Assembly (NCBI GenBank): GCA_002354635.1
Contig: DELZ01000003.1
Span: forward strand, 124,001 to 188,000
Direction of reading: 5' to 3'
DNA length: 64,000 bases
Source of the DNA: Sphingomonadales bacterium UBA2683
GTDB taxonomy: Bacteria > Pseudomonadota > Alphaproteobacteria > Sphingomonadales > Sphingomonadaceae
This document shows, in pieces, positions 41,814-51,085 of this stretch; the stretch's first letter is position 1, and each line of letters begins with the position of its first letter. The notes under the pieces are model-generated. The model saw only the letters and a list, made by a program, of their open reading frames with translations. It ran no database searches and was not told where the DNA came from. Position numbers and translations under genes: made by a program.

Positions 41814-42203
41814 TTAGCCGAAAAAGCGCGCGACGATATCTTTTGCCAGACGGGTCGGCCGCAGCGTATCGGCATCGATGCAGCACCAGCTGGACTGCAC
41901 TTCCGCGAGTACATCTTCTCCGCGCTTGATGATAGTACTGTAAAAGGCCCGGGCACCGTGCACCTTTTCCAGCAACACTTCGGCGATCACGTCATCGTCC
42001 AGAAATGCCGGCTTGCGATACGTGATCTCGTGCTTGATCGCGACCCAGAGATGGTTTGCCACAGCCTCGGACGGTGCAATTTTTTGCCAGTGGGCAATGA
42101 CCGCATCCTGTACCCAGGTGAGATAGTTGGCGTTGTTAACATGTCCCATGAAATCGATATCGGACGCCGCGATGGCAATGCTGTGCTGATGTTGCTGACC
42201 CAT
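41814..42203 (-). CDS. Hotdog-fold acyl-CoA thioesterase
   Basis: This 129-residue 4HBT-family enzyme is close to FadM/YbgC size. The active-site pattern SDIDFMGHVNNANYLTW holds the catalytic Asp at about 15-17, and WVAIKHEITYRKPAF and SSWCCIDADTLRP complete the fold. It hydrolyses a short- or medium-chain acyl-CoA in the cytoplasm. It converges with the HerA-like gene and lies 66 bases after queF on the same strand. No operon partner defines the substrate. Confidence 0.86.
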   Translation of the reverse strand: MGQQHQHSIAIAASDIDFMGHVNNANYLTWVQDAVIAHWQKIAPSEAVANHLWVAIKHEITYRKPAFLDDDVIAEVLLEKVHGARAFYSTIIKRGEDVLAEVQSSWCCIDADTLRPTRLAKDIVARFFG

Positions 42204-42269
42204 CCGGACATGATAGGCCTTGTTTGTGACGTTGCAAAGTCAAAAGCTGCCTGGGATCAAAACCCTTTC

Positions 42270-42740
42270 TCAACCGCGCCCGCGGTAAGGCGCTACTCCC
42301 TGGTCCGGCACCCATAAACCGGCAGGCGGTTCACCCGATTGCCAGAAAATATCGATCGGAATACCGCCACGCGGATACCAGTAGCCGCCGATCCTCAGCC
42401 ATTTGGGCTGCATTTCATCGAACAGGCGCCTGCCGATCCCGACCGTGCAATCTTCGTGAAAGGCCGCATGATTGCGAAATGACCCCAGAAACAGCTTGAA
42501 CGACTTCGATTCAACGATGCTCTGGTCCGGCGCATAGTCGATGACCAGATGGGCAAAATCCGGTTGCCCGGTAACCGGGCAGAGCGACGTGAATTCTGGC
42601 GCGGCGAAGCGCGCCAGATAGAGCTCCCCCCGGCGGGGATTGGGGACATAGTCGAGCACGGCCGTTTCGGGGGAAGCCGGCATGGGGCTGGCCTTGCCCA
42701 GAAATTTCGGCGGTGCCACAGCAGAAGGATCATCGGTCAT
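42270..42740 (-). CDS. queF: NADPH-dependent 7-cyano-7-deazaguanine reductase (preQ0 reductase)
   Basis: This 156-residue unimodular QueF converts preQ0 to preQ1 in queuosine biosynthesis. Key features are FTSLCPVTGQPD, with the Cys that forms the thioimide, ESKSFKLFLGSFRNHAAFHEDC (the QueF motif with Glu and His) and the terminal GGIPIDIFW. ATG 42740 is chosen over an upstream in-frame ATG because it starts just before the conserved segment. gluQRS, which also acts on the queuosine-modified anticodon, is elsewhere in the window. Confidence 0.95.
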   Translation of the reverse strand: MTDDPSAVAPPKFLGKASPMPASPETAVLDYVPNPRRGELYLARFAAPEFTSLCPVTGQPDFAHLVIDYAPDQSIVESKSFKLFLGSFRNHAAFHEDCTVGIGRRLFDEMQPKWLRIGGYWYPRGGIPIDIFWQSGEPPAGLWVPDQGVAPYRGRG

Positions 42741-42842
42741 GCAGATCATCTAGTGCACGGGGCGCTTCATGTCATCACCCCTCTGTATTCATCACCAGTT
42801 CAGTGGTGCGGGCCGCAATTTGACCAGGAAATGTACAGAGAC

Positions 42843-44048
42843 ATGGCGGTTTTTCAGATTTTCACGCGCATCCCCTTGGGCAGCGTACAAATCGGTGTAG
42901 CGCTTGCGCTGTTGCCGGGTACCCTGGCTCAGGCGCAGACATCTGGCGACGCGCCCTTTCCCAGACCCCAAAGCCCACCCTCGGTTGAAAGCTATTCGCT
43001 GCCACCCGGACCGGAAAGCACGTCCGAGCAGGATCAATTGCAAGGGCCGGTCGATTCCGAAATTCCGCTTGCCAATCCGGCGATTGTTCCGCCGCGTCCC
43101 CGCCCTGACGCTTCCCCGCCGACACAGCAGCCACTGCAACCGGATAGTCAGGCCACCGCACCGGTTACGGCAGAAGGCACCGGCGGGGCGGGCCGGGAAC
43201 CGGCTCGCCAGCCCGCAACCGCAGCGCAACCTTCAGCGGAAATATCGCCAACGGAAGCGGATTCCTCTGCTACGCAACCGGATTCGGCGACAAACGAGGG
43301 CGGGGAACCGCTTGCCCGTCCGAACGATGCCGACGTGCAGCCTCGCAAGTCCCCTGCCGAGAAGATCCCCGAAAATGCAACAGCCAGTTGGGCCTTGTGG
43401 ATATTCGCTGCCCTGCTGTTTGCTCTGCTGGGCGGATTCCTGCTTTGGCGAAGGCGGCGAACTGCCCCTGAACAGCCGATTGCCCCGCCGTTCGCCAAAG
43501 TGCCGGATGCCAGGACAACCGCTCGGTCTGCCACCGTCACGAAAGTTCCCGAGCCGCCCCTCGCAGCGCCCACCATCACGATCGGCTTCCAGCCGCGTTC
43601 GGCCAATGCCACGCTGATCAACGCGGTGCTTAAGTTCGAGCTCACGCTGTCCAACCCTCGCCACGATGATCTGACCAACATCAGGATCAACGGCGCGATG
43701 GATCAGGCCAGACAAGATGGCAACCGCAATCCGGTTTTGGCTGATCTTTCTCTCATGCAGGAAGTGCAGTGTCTCTCGCGCGGGAAACACGCGACAATCC
43801 TGACCGAATTCCGAATCCCGCTGACCAGCATCAGTCCGATCATATTTCAGTCACAGGCACTGTTTGTACCAATGGTACAATTCGCCGTCGAATTCACCGA
43901 CGGGAATGGAGGCAAGCATGTACAGACCGCATCTTTTCTGGTCGGCCGGGAGCATCAGCCGCCTCGCCCCAGAATGGCACCGTTCCGGCTGGACCTAGGC
44001 CCGCGCAGCTTTGCGCCTGTGGGCTGCCGAACGCTCACCACGAGCTGA
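42843..44048 (+). CDS. Proline-rich single-span membrane protein, conserved hypothetical
   Basis: This protein of about 401 residues has a signal-like N-terminus (residues 5-32, ending AQAQ), a disordered Pro/Ser/Gln/Thr-rich stretch (about 35-170) and one transmembrane helix (about 178-200, WIFAALLFALLGGFLLW). An Arg-rich stop-transfer (RRRR) and a cytoplasmic-side or folded C-domain of mixed beta character (about 240-390) follow. The start may be 42843 or the nearby 42831. I do not recognise a family. The proline-rich linker plus late helix suggests an envelope-spanning or scaffold role. It is divergent from queF. Confidence 0.65.
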   Translation: MAVFQIFTRIPLGSVQIGVALALLPGTLAQAQTSGDAPFPRPQSPPSVESYSLPPGPESTSEQDQLQGPVDSEIPLANPAIVPPRPRPDASPPTQQPLQPDSQATAPVTAEGTGGAGREPARQPATAAQPSAEISPTEADSSATQPDSATNEGGEPLARPNDADVQPRKSPAEKIPENATASWALWIFAALLFALLGGFLLWRRRRTAPEQPIAPPFAKVPDARTTARSATVTKVPEPPLAAPTITIGFQPRSANATLINAVLKFELTLSNPRHDDLTNIRINGAMDQARQDGNRNPVLADLSLMQEVQCLSRGKHATILTEFRIPLTSISPIIFQSQALFVPMVQFAVEFTDGNGGKHVQTASFLVGREHQPPRPRMAPFRLDLGPRSFAPVGCRTLTTS

Positions 44049-44208
44049 TATCTTCGCCGGCCAAGGGGACTGGCAGCGACATGCCATGCATAAAAACCAC
44101 ATAAGCGGTGGATTCGCAGGGGAATGCGTTATAGCCTCGACGGCTGGAAATCGAATCGCTAAACGGCGGAACGACAGTGCAAATAATTGCGGGCATGAGG
44201 AGCTTTAT

Positions 44209-45045
44209 ATGGAATTGCTGGTAACGACCGACTGGCTGGCCAACGAACTGGGTGCGTCGGACCTGCGTATCGTCGACGCGACTAAATTCATGCCCGATGC
44301 CGGGCGTAATCCGGCCGCCGAATATGAAGCCGGCCATATTCCTGGCGCTGTTTTCATGGACCTGAGTGAACTGACCGATGCCAGCAATTCGCTGGAAAAC
44401 ATGCTGCCGCCGGCGGAAAAATTTGCCAGCCGGATGCAGTCGCTTGGCCTGGGCGACGGTAGCCGCGTGGTCCTCTATGATGACAGCCCGCTGAAGAGCG
44501 CCGCCCGCGCCTGGTGGATGCTGACGATATTCGGAGCCCATGAAGTTGCCATTCTCGATGGCGGCATCGCCAAGTGGAAGGCCGAGGGCCGCCCCCTGGA
44601 GTCCGGCAAGGAAACCCTGCGCCACCGCCATTTCACGGTCTGGAAAGATGACAAGGATGTCCGCACCAAGGCCGATATGCTCGCCAATCTGCACAGCAAG
44701 GACGAGCAGGTCGTCGACGCCCGGCCTGCCGACCGGTTCAGCGGCGAGACACCCGACCCTCGCGGCGAGACCGCTTCCGGTCATATCCCAGGCTCGACCA
44801 ATATTCCGCACAGCCGCTTTTTCAATGCGGACGGAACATGGAAAAGCAGCGATGAAATCAAGGCCATTTTCGACGAAGCCGGCGTGGATTTGTCGAAACC
44901 GCTGGTGACCACTTGTGGATCGGGAATGACCGCAGCGGTTGTATCCTTTGCCGCAGCGCTTGCTGGTGCGGAGAAGACCGCTCTTTATGATGGCAGCTGG
45001 GCGGAATGGGGCGCCGATGCCGATACGCCGAAAGAAACCGCCTGA
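44209..45045 (+). CDS. sseA: 3-mercaptopyruvate/thiosulfate sulfurtransferase (two-rhodanese)
   Basis: This 278-residue enzyme transfers sulfur from 3-mercaptopyruvate to an acceptor. The N-terminal rhodanese domain is inactive (residues 1-130). The C-terminal domain carries the catalytic loop CGSGMTA (about Cys 231), matching the mercaptopyruvate type rather than CRKGVT of thiosulfate enzymes. The linker WKDDKDVRTKADML and DGSWAEWG near the end are also typical. GAGGA precedes the ATG. metC follows 26 bases later, a sulfur amino-acid pair that suggests an operon. Confidence 0.92.
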   Translation: MELLVTTDWLANELGASDLRIVDATKFMPDAGRNPAAEYEAGHIPGAVFMDLSELTDASNSLENMLPPAEKFASRMQSLGLGDGSRVVLYDDSPLKSAARAWWMLTIFGAHEVAILDGGIAKWKAEGRPLESGKETLRHRHFTVWKDDKDVRTKADMLANLHSKDEQVVDARPADRFSGETPDPRGETASGHIPGSTNIPHSRFFNADGTWKSSDEIKAIFDEAGVDLSKPLVTTCGSGMTAAVVSFAAALAGAEKTALYDGSWAEWGADADTPKETA

Positions 45046-45071
45046 AAATGCTGGCGCCGCTGGAACTATAA

Positions 45072-46271
45072 TTGGCGGATAACGACTCTGGTTCAAAAAG
45101 GCCGGCGACGCAGGCCGTAACCGGTGGTCGCCGGAAAACATGGACCGGGGCGGTGGTCAATCCGCCGGTCTGGCGCGGCAGTACACACCTTTACGACGAT
45201 GTGGCCCATCTCCGCGACGGTCTCAGGTCCAATGATGACGGACGGTTTTTTTACGGCCGCCGCGGCTCTCCCACCCAATGGTCTCTCGCCGAGGCGCTGA
45301 CAGAAATGGAGCCCGGCGCGACCGGAACCATGCTTTACCCTTCGGGCGTAGCAGCCATTTCCTGCGCGCTGCTGGCGGTACTGCGACCCGGCGACGAAGT
45401 GTTGCTGACCGACAGCAGTTACGACCCCAGCCGCAGCTTCGCCGATGCCTTTCTCAAGCGCATGGGGATCACGGCTCGCTATTATGACCCGCTGATCGGG
45501 TCCGATATTGCCAGCCTGTTCCGGCCCGAGACAAAAGCCATATTGATGGAGAGCCCCGGCAGTCTGACCTTCGAGGTGCAGGACGTGCCCGCCATCTGCA
45601 AGGCCGCTCAAGCAGCCGGCATCGTTACCCTGCTCGATAATACCTGGGCCACGTCGCGTTTCTTCCCGGCGCTTGCACATGGCGTTGACATCGCGATTAC
45701 CGCCGCCACCAAATATATCGTCGGTCATAGCGACGTGATGATGGGCGCCGTCACCACGCATGACCAATACTGGACCCGGCTCCGGCGCACCGCCCAGCAA
45801 CTGGGCCAGGTGGTTTCGCCGGACGATGCCTATCTTGCCGCACGCGGACTGCGAACACTGGAAGTCCGGCTGCGCCAGCATGAAACCAGCGCGCTGCAAA
45901 TTGCCCGCTGGCTGAAGGATCGCACCGAAGTGGGGCTCGTCCTCCACCCTGCCATGCCTGATTGTCCGGGTCACGAGATCTGGAAACGGGATTTCAACGG
46001 ATCATCCGGACTGTTTTCCTTTCAACTCAAGGATGCCAACGACCAATCCCGTGCTGCCTTCATCGACGCACTCACGCTGTTCGGCATCGGATATAGCTGG
46101 GGTGGCTTTGAAAGCCTCGCGCTTCCGGTCGATCCGCAGAAACACCGGACAGCGACCAAGTGGAACGCCAGCGGTGCGCTGGTTAGGCTCAACATCGGCC
46201 TTGAAGATCCGGAAGATTTGATTGCGGACCTTGCCAAAGCTTTTGAATATTACCACAGTGCCCAGTCATGA
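45072..46271 (+). CDS. metC: Cystathionine beta-lyase (PLP-dependent)
   Basis: This 399-residue enzyme probably cleaves cystathionine to homocysteine, ammonia and pyruvate in methionine synthesis. Features are FYGRRGSPTQWSL, LYPSGVAAISCALLA, the PLP lysine in AATKYIVGHSDVM, and SWGGFESLALP with the family Trp. The open frame begins at TTG 45072 without ATG or GTG upstream of the conserved region, so a rare TTG start is likely. It follows sseA and ends inside the MscS gene's start (ATGA overlap). Confidence 0.9.
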   Translation: MADNDSGSKRPATQAVTGGRRKTWTGAVVNPPVWRGSTHLYDDVAHLRDGLRSNDDGRFFYGRRGSPTQWSLAEALTEMEPGATGTMLYPSGVAAISCALLAVLRPGDEVLLTDSSYDPSRSFADAFLKRMGITARYYDPLIGSDIASLFRPETKAILMESPGSLTFEVQDVPAICKAAQAAGIVTLLDNTWATSRFFPALAHGVDIAITAATKYIVGHSDVMMGAVTTHDQYWTRLRRTAQQLGQVVSPDDAYLAARGLRTLEVRLRQHETSALQIARWLKDRTEVGLVLHPAMPDCPGHEIWKRDFNGSSGLFSFQLKDANDQSRAAFIDALTLFGIGYSWGGFESLALPVDPQKHRTATKWNASGALVRLNIGLEDPEDLIADLAKAFEYYHSAQS

Positions 46272-47605
46272 TCGATAACGCGTTCAAAAATCTGGAGTCT
46301 CTGGCTTCCGACACACCGCGCAATGTCCAATATGTCGAAGGCGCCATCGCGGCAGCGCTGGTTGTACTGGCACTGACCGTCGGCTGGTATCTGAGCAAAT
46401 ATATCGGTCCCAAGCTGCGCCATCTCTGGGAAGCCCGGGCCGGGTACGAAAGCGAATTGGCCGGACGGCGCATCCGGGACATGACCCGCCGGGCGACCAC
46501 CTTCATCCTGTGCGGAATTTTTCTGGCCTTCTACCCCTGGCACCTGATCGCGCAGGTGGTGTTTTCGCTTACCATTGCGATCACCGTTGGTCTGTTTTCC
46601 AATGATCTGATCCGCGGCGTGCGTATGCCGGACTGGCTGGGTACGATCATCGGACTGGCCCTGTTCGTCAGTATCGGATCGGGACTGGTGGGCGGCATCG
46701 AACCGATTACAGAAGCAATGGACAAAGTCGGCTTCAGCATAGGTACGAGACGATTCTCTCTGCTCTGGATTGTCACGGTGGCGATGACGGCGGTCATCCT
46801 GCTTGCGGTTGCCCGCGTGCTGATGAAACTGGTCACCTATGTTATCGGAAACAGCGAACTGGACGGCGCACAAAAGGTGCTGGGACAGAAGCTGGCAACC
46901 GTTGCCATTCTGGCCGGCGCCTTCGTGCTGGGCCTCGATATCCTCGGAATCGATCTGACCGCTCTCGCGGTTTTCTCGGGTGCCTTTGGCCTGGCGATCG
47001 GTTTCGGGATGCAGAAAACAATCGGTAATCTGATCGCCGGAATCATCTTGCTGATGGACCGCTCGATCAAGCCTGGTGATGTAATCGCGGTCGGTGACAG
47101 TTTCGGCTGGGTCAACAAGATCGGCGTCCGCGCGGTCTCGGTGCTGACCCGAGAGGGCAAGGAACATCTGATTCCGAATGAGGACCTGATGACACGGGAA
47201 GTGGAAAACTGGTCCTATTCCAACCCCAATGTCCGGATCAGCATCCCGGTTGGTGTCTCATACAATACAGATATGGACCACGCGATCGATCTGATGAAAC
47301 AGGCCTGCGTCGACATACCCCGCGTTCTCAGTCATCCCAAGCCGGTCGTCTGGATGCTGGAATTTGGAGACAATAGCGTCAATTTTGAAATCCGCTGCTG
47401 GATCAAGGACCCGCAATCCGGGGTCGGCAATTTCAAGGCAGCCATTCTGAAACGGGTATGGGACCTGTTCAAGGAACATGGCGTCGAAATCCCCTTCCCG
47501 CAGCGCGACGTTCATATCAAGTCGCTGCCAAAAGGTGGGACCGTGACACTCGAAGACGGCTCGAATCCCTCTGGCGATCCAACAGAAGCGGTTCCCGGCA
47601 AATAG
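46268..47605 (+). CDS. MscS-family mechanosensitive channel
   Basis: This 445-residue membrane protein has six predicted helices. The last is the pore-lining TM3 with the Gly/Ala-rich stretch AVFSGAFGLAIGFGMQKTIGN, then the beta-domain FGWVNKIGVRAVSVLTREGKEHLIPN and an alpha-beta C-domain with PHD-like FEIRCWIKD. It opens on osmotic downshock and releases solutes. It has more N-terminal helices than E. coli MscS (three), as in the larger homologues. The ATG overlaps metC's stop, an unusual coupling of a channel with methionine synthesis. Confidence 0.9.
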   Translation: MIDNAFKNLESLASDTPRNVQYVEGAIAAALVVLALTVGWYLSKYIGPKLRHLWEARAGYESELAGRRIRDMTRRATTFILCGIFLAFYPWHLIAQVVFSLTIAITVGLFSNDLIRGVRMPDWLGTIIGLALFVSIGSGLVGGIEPITEAMDKVGFSIGTRRFSLLWIVTVAMTAVILLAVARVLMKLVTYVIGNSELDGAQKVLGQKLATVAILAGAFVLGLDILGIDLTALAVFSGAFGLAIGFGMQKTIGNLIAGIILLMDRSIKPGDVIAVGDSFGWVNKIGVRAVSVLTREGKEHLIPNEDLMTREVENWSYSNPNVRISIPVGVSYNTDMDHAIDLMKQACVDIPRVLSHPKPVVWMLEFGDNSVNFEIRCWIKDPQSGVGNFKAAILKRVWDLFKEHGVEIPFPQRDVHIKSLPKGGTVTLEDGSNPSGDPTEAVPGK

Positions 47606-47909
47606 GCCGATCTTTTGACATCGCACTGCGGCGAGTGTGGCTTCGCAATCCAGATTGATGCATTATTAATCACCGAAAAACAAATCCGCCTAAATTTTAA
47701 GCGAACGAATAGGGCTTTGTGGCGCATGTGCAACATTACATAATTATGTCACCTTTGCTGTCGTGTTCTTTCTTGTGCAGCGCAATAAAATAGAGCAGCT
47801 TTCCCTTGCATGTTTAGAGACTGTTCGCGTTCGGGGCATCTGACGCAATAAAAAGACAGCCATAACAAAATCAGGAGGGGCGATACGCATCAACGAGAAA
47901 GGGATTTCC
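47606..47909. other. 304-base AT-rich gap upstream of the TorF-like porin gene
   Basis: No gene is supported. It includes a 12-base palindrome (47738-47749). The sequence is clearly AT-richer than the flanking genes, as expected for a long regulated leader or promoter. The porin's SD (AGGAGG) lies at its 3' end, about 34 bases from the ATG, with a second possible site closer in. Confidence 0.5.
47738..47749. promoter_or_regulatory. Perfect palindrome upstream of the TorF-type porin
   Basis: ACATAATTATGT is a perfect 12-base palindrome that extends with mismatches to TTACATAATTATGTCA. It lies about 160 bases before the porin start, in an AT-rich region. It could be an operator for a helix-turn-helix regulator. 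The candidate regulator is unknown. Confidence 0.35.
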
Positions 47910-48692
47910 ATGCGCACGTCCAGTAAAACTATTCTTGGCAAAAAAGCCAAATCAACTTTCGTCGGCCTTTCGGCTATCTTGTTGGCCACCACGGCCGCTC
48001 CTGCCTTCGCTCAGGATGAAGAAGCAGAATCCGCCAGCGCTTTTACAATTTCCGGTAACGCGGCTGTCACCACCGACTATCGCTTCCGCGGAGTCGCTCA
48101 ATCCGGCGGCGATGTCGCCATCCAGGGCGGTATCGACATCGGCCATGAAAGCGGCTTCTATATCGGAACTTGGGGTTCTTCGATCAACTTTGCCGGCGGT
48201 ACCGAGATCGACATTTACGGCGGCTGGTCCGGTGAACTCGCTTCCGGCATTTCGGCAGATGTTGGCCTGCTCTACTATTTCTATCCTGATGCTGGCGGTG
48301 TCGGCGGCGGTGCAACCGATTTCTTCGAACCTTATGCTTCGCTTTCTGCCACTCTTGGTCCGGTTGAAGCCACTGTTGGTGCTGCCTATTCGTGGAGCGG
48401 ACAAAGCGCTTTGGCGAATCAGGACAATATCTATCTTTACACCGACCTGAGCGCCGGCATTCCCAATACACCACTGACAATCAATGGGCATCTGGGCTAT
48501 TCGGATGGCAACAGCTTCCTCAGCACGCTGCAGGGCACCGACAATAATTATGTCGATTGGTCCGTGGGTGTCGATTACGCCATTACCGAAAACCTGACGC
48601 TCGGAGTGGCCTATACCGATACCGACGATTCTCCGGCACAGAAGGACTTCACCGACTCTGCCTTTATCTTCACTCTCGGCGTATCCTTCTAA
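47910..48692 (+). CDS. TorF-family putative porin
   Basis: This 260-residue outer-membrane protein has a Sec signal (cleavage after AFA near residue 34), then DYRFRGVAQSGGDVAIQGGIDI and FYIGTWGSSINFAGGTEIDIYGGW. These are typical of the sphingomonad and alphaproteobacterial TorF-type porins (Gcw_chp). It ends with LGVSF, the C-terminal Phe needed for BAM. It probably forms a small barrel; the transported substrate is unknown. It is monocistronic, bounded by a strong bidirectional terminator. Confidence 0.88.
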   Translation: MRTSSKTILGKKAKSTFVGLSAILLATTAAPAFAQDEEAESASAFTISGNAAVTTDYRFRGVAQSGGDVAIQGGIDIGHESGFYIGTWGSSINFAGGTEIDIYGGWSGELASGISADVGLLYYFYPDAGGVGGGATDFFEPYASLSATLGPVEATVGAAYSWSGQSALANQDNIYLYTDLSAGIPNTPLTINGHLGYSDGNSFLSTLQGTDNNYVDWSVGVDYAITENLTLGVAYTDTDDSPAQKDFTDSAFIFTLGVSF

Positions 48693-48717
48693 ATTCACAA
48701 AAGCGACGCTGAAAAAG

Positions 48718-48750
48718 GGGCCACTCGGATAACCGGGTGGCCCTTTTTTT
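48718..48750. terminator. Terminator between the TorF-like gene and the ABC ATPase gene
   Basis: GGGCCACTCGG (48718-48728) pairs with CCGGGTGGCCC (48733-48743), one G-T wobble, followed by seven T residues; an A-run precedes it, so it works for both converging genes. Confidence 0.9.
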
Positions 48751-50296
48751 AGCTGGCTGCGATCAGTTTTTGTGTTGCGGGGTGCCGGGGATGGTTGATC
48801 ACCGCCTGCATCTCTCCGGTTTCCACTATCTGCCCCGCTTCCATCACGGCAACCCGATGGCACAATCTGCGCGCAGCGGCGATGTCGTGAGTGATGAACA
48901 GCAGGCTCAATCCGTTTTCACCCTGCAACCGAAGGAGCAGCTTCAGAATCTCGGCGCCGACCAGCGGGTCGAGAGCTGAAGTCGCCTCGTCTAGCACCAG
49001 CAGCCGCGGTGATGCGATAATGGCCCGCGCGATCGCCACCCGTTGCGCCTGGCCTCCCGAAAGGCTGGCTGGTACACGCGTCAGAAAATCCTCTGCCAAA
49101 TCGACATCGGACAAGACCTTGCGCACCATCCTGGCGCATTCGGCCGGTGTCAGATCAGGCCTCAGATTGTGCAGCGGTTCGCTGACAATGTCCCGGACCT
49201 GCCAGTGCGGGTCTAGACTGGCAACCGGATCCTGAAAGACTGGCTGGATCAGCCGGCGCATGGCCAGATCACGCTTGCGGCGTTCGGGCAGCGTGACGCC
49301 CTCCCACAGAATCTCGCCTTCGGTTACCGGCCCGATACCGGCAATCGCCCGCCCGAGAGTTGATTTCCCGGAACCGGATCCGCCAACAATAGCCAGCGAT
49401 TCGCACTCGTGCAGCATGATGCTGGCATCCGCGAGCGCCTTTATCTTGCCCCGTCGCCAGCCGGATCGATCGAAGGAGACTCCGAGATTACGGGTTTCGA
49501 GCAAGGGTTCGCCGGGCCGGGAAAGCATCGGGGCCGGGTCCTGCAGACGCGGCGCGGCCGCAATCAGCCGCCTGGTATAATCTTCTGCGGGACCAGCGAT
49601 CACTGTGCTCGCGGCTCCGCTCTCCACCACCCGTCCCTTTTCCATCACCACCAACTGATCGGCATGGCCTTCAATCGAAGCAATATCGTGGCTCACCAGC
49701 AGCAATCCGAGCCCCTGCTCGGCGCGCAATTCGTCGAGCAGGGCCATGATTTCCGACCGCAGCGACGCGTCCAGGGCGCTGGTCGGCTCGTCGGCAACCA
49801 GCAGTTTCGGACTGTGTGCAATGGCCGCCGCGATCATCACCCGCTGCCGTTCGCCGCCGGACAGCCGGTGCGGAAACTGGTCGAGCCGCTCGTCGGCCCG
49901 GGACAGGCCGACGCGCTCCAGCTTGCGGGCCAACTCCAGGCGCGACGGTCGAGCGGCACCAGCCTGCATGGTTGCTTCCTGCAACTGGACACCCACGGCC
50001 AGATGCGGTGTCAACGCCGTCAGGGGTTGCTGGAAGATGAAGCCGGCAAGCCGGCGGCGCACATCTCTGATCTGGACGGAACCATCGCTGCCCAGGTCGA
50101 CACCGTCCAGAAGCATCGAGCCGGAAACCGCGCCGGGTGTCAGCCCGAAGGGCGTCAGGCAGGTCAGGCTCTTGCCGGAACCCGACGCACCGATGATAGC
50201 GGTACACTGTCCCGCCTCGACAGTCAGACCTACCTCTTCGATCAGACGATCGCCGGCGATTTCGATCGCCATGTTCCGGATTTCGTACAGACTCAT
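48749..50296 (-). CDS. Double-ATPase subunit of peptide-type ABC importer
   Basis: This 515-residue protein fuses two nucleotide-binding domains. NBD1 has Walker A GASGSGKS (about 35-42) and signature LSGGERQR. NBD2 has GGSGSGKST (about 308-316) and signature LSGGQAQR. Both have Walker B and the switch His. Such fusions (YejF/OppDF-like) power peptide, opine or nickel-type importers. ATG 50296 overlaps the permease stop by four bases. No solute-binding protein gene is next to it. Confidence 0.9.
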   Translation of the reverse strand: MSLYEIRNMAIEIAGDRLIEEVGLTVEAGQCTAIIGASGSGKSLTCLTPFGLTPGAVSGSMLLDGVDLGSDGSVQIRDVRRRLAGFIFQQPLTALTPHLAVGVQLQEATMQAGAARPSRLELARKLERVGLSRADERLDQFPHRLSGGERQRVMIAAAIAHSPKLLVADEPTSALDASLRSEIMALLDELRAEQGLGLLLVSHDIASIEGHADQLVVMEKGRVVESGAASTVIAGPAEDYTRRLIAAAPRLQDPAPMLSRPGEPLLETRNLGVSFDRSGWRRGKIKALADASIMLHECESLAIVGGSGSGKSTLGRAIAGIGPVTEGEILWEGVTLPERRKRDLAMRRLIQPVFQDPVASLDPHWQVRDIVSEPLHNLRPDLTPAECARMVRKVLSDVDLAEDFLTRVPASLSGGQAQRVAIARAIIASPRLLVLDEATSALDPLVGAEILKLLLRLQGENGLSLLFITHDIAAARRLCHRVAVMEAGQIVETGEMQAVINHPRHPATQKLIAAS

Positions 50297-51081
50297 GAAA
50301 AGCGGTCACGCAGTCGCTCGCCTTCGATGGTCAGGCAGACGAGGATCATCACCAGCAGGCCACCCGGAAGCGCGAGACCTAGCGGCGTCATGTCCATGTC
50401 GTCTGCCCCTTCCTTGACCAAAATGCCAAGCGAGGTCAGCGGCTCCTGCACCCCAAGGCCGAGAAAGGAGAGAAAGCTCTCGACCATCACCACCTGCGGC
50501 ACCGTGAGCATCAAATAGGCCAGCGCAACACCCGCGATATTGGGCAGGATATGCCGCCACATAATGGCGACGGATGGTGTCCCCGCCGCCTCGGCCGCCA
50601 GAATGAAAGGCCGCTGCTTCAACGCTATCACCTGTCCCCTTACGACCCGCGCCATGGTCAGCCATTCGACCAGACCGATACCGACGAACACCAGCAGGAT
50701 CGATCGCCCGAACACCACCATCAACAGGATAACGATGAACATGAACGGCAGTGCGTACAGACCATCGACGATCCGCATCATCGCTTCATCGACCCTGCCG
50801 CCGATCCAGCCGGCGGTGGCACCCCAGGCAATGCCGACGATCAACGAAACCAGCGCCGCAGCGATCGCCACCATCAACGTGATCCGGGTACCGGCGGCCA
50901 GCCGCGCCAGGCGGTCCCGACCGATTTCATCAGTCCCGAAAATATGCGATCCGCTGAATGCCGGCGCGCGCACGGCCTCCCAGTCGATCTGGTCGTAGCT
51001 CCACGGGAGCAGGAACGGCAGCAACAGCGCCAGCATCACCAGCGCCAACACCAGAAAGATCGGGAAATGCCGTTTCAGCAC
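50293..51081 (-). CDS. ABC transporter permease, DppC/OppC type
   Basis: This 262-residue inner-membrane subunit has five or six helices and the EAA loop (EAAGTPSVAIMWRHILPNI, about residues 165-185). The N-terminal motif FGTDEIGRD is the family's periplasmic entrance sequence. It starts with GTG and follows the other permease by four bases. It forms a heterodimer pore with the DppB-type protein. Confidence 0.9.
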   Translation of the reverse strand: MLKRHFPIFLVLALVMLALLLPFLLPWSYDQIDWEAVRAPAFSGSHIFGTDEIGRDRLARLAAGTRITLMVAIAAALVSLIVGIAWGATAGWIGGRVDEAMMRIVDGLYALPFMFIVILLMVVFGRSILLVFVGIGLVEWLTMARVVRGQVIALKQRPFILAAEAAGTPSVAIMWRHILPNIAGVALAYLMLTVPQVVMVESFLSFLGLGVQEPLTSLGILVKEGADDMDMTPLGLALPGGLLVMILVCLTIEGERLRDRFS

Positions 51082-51085
51082 CGCC

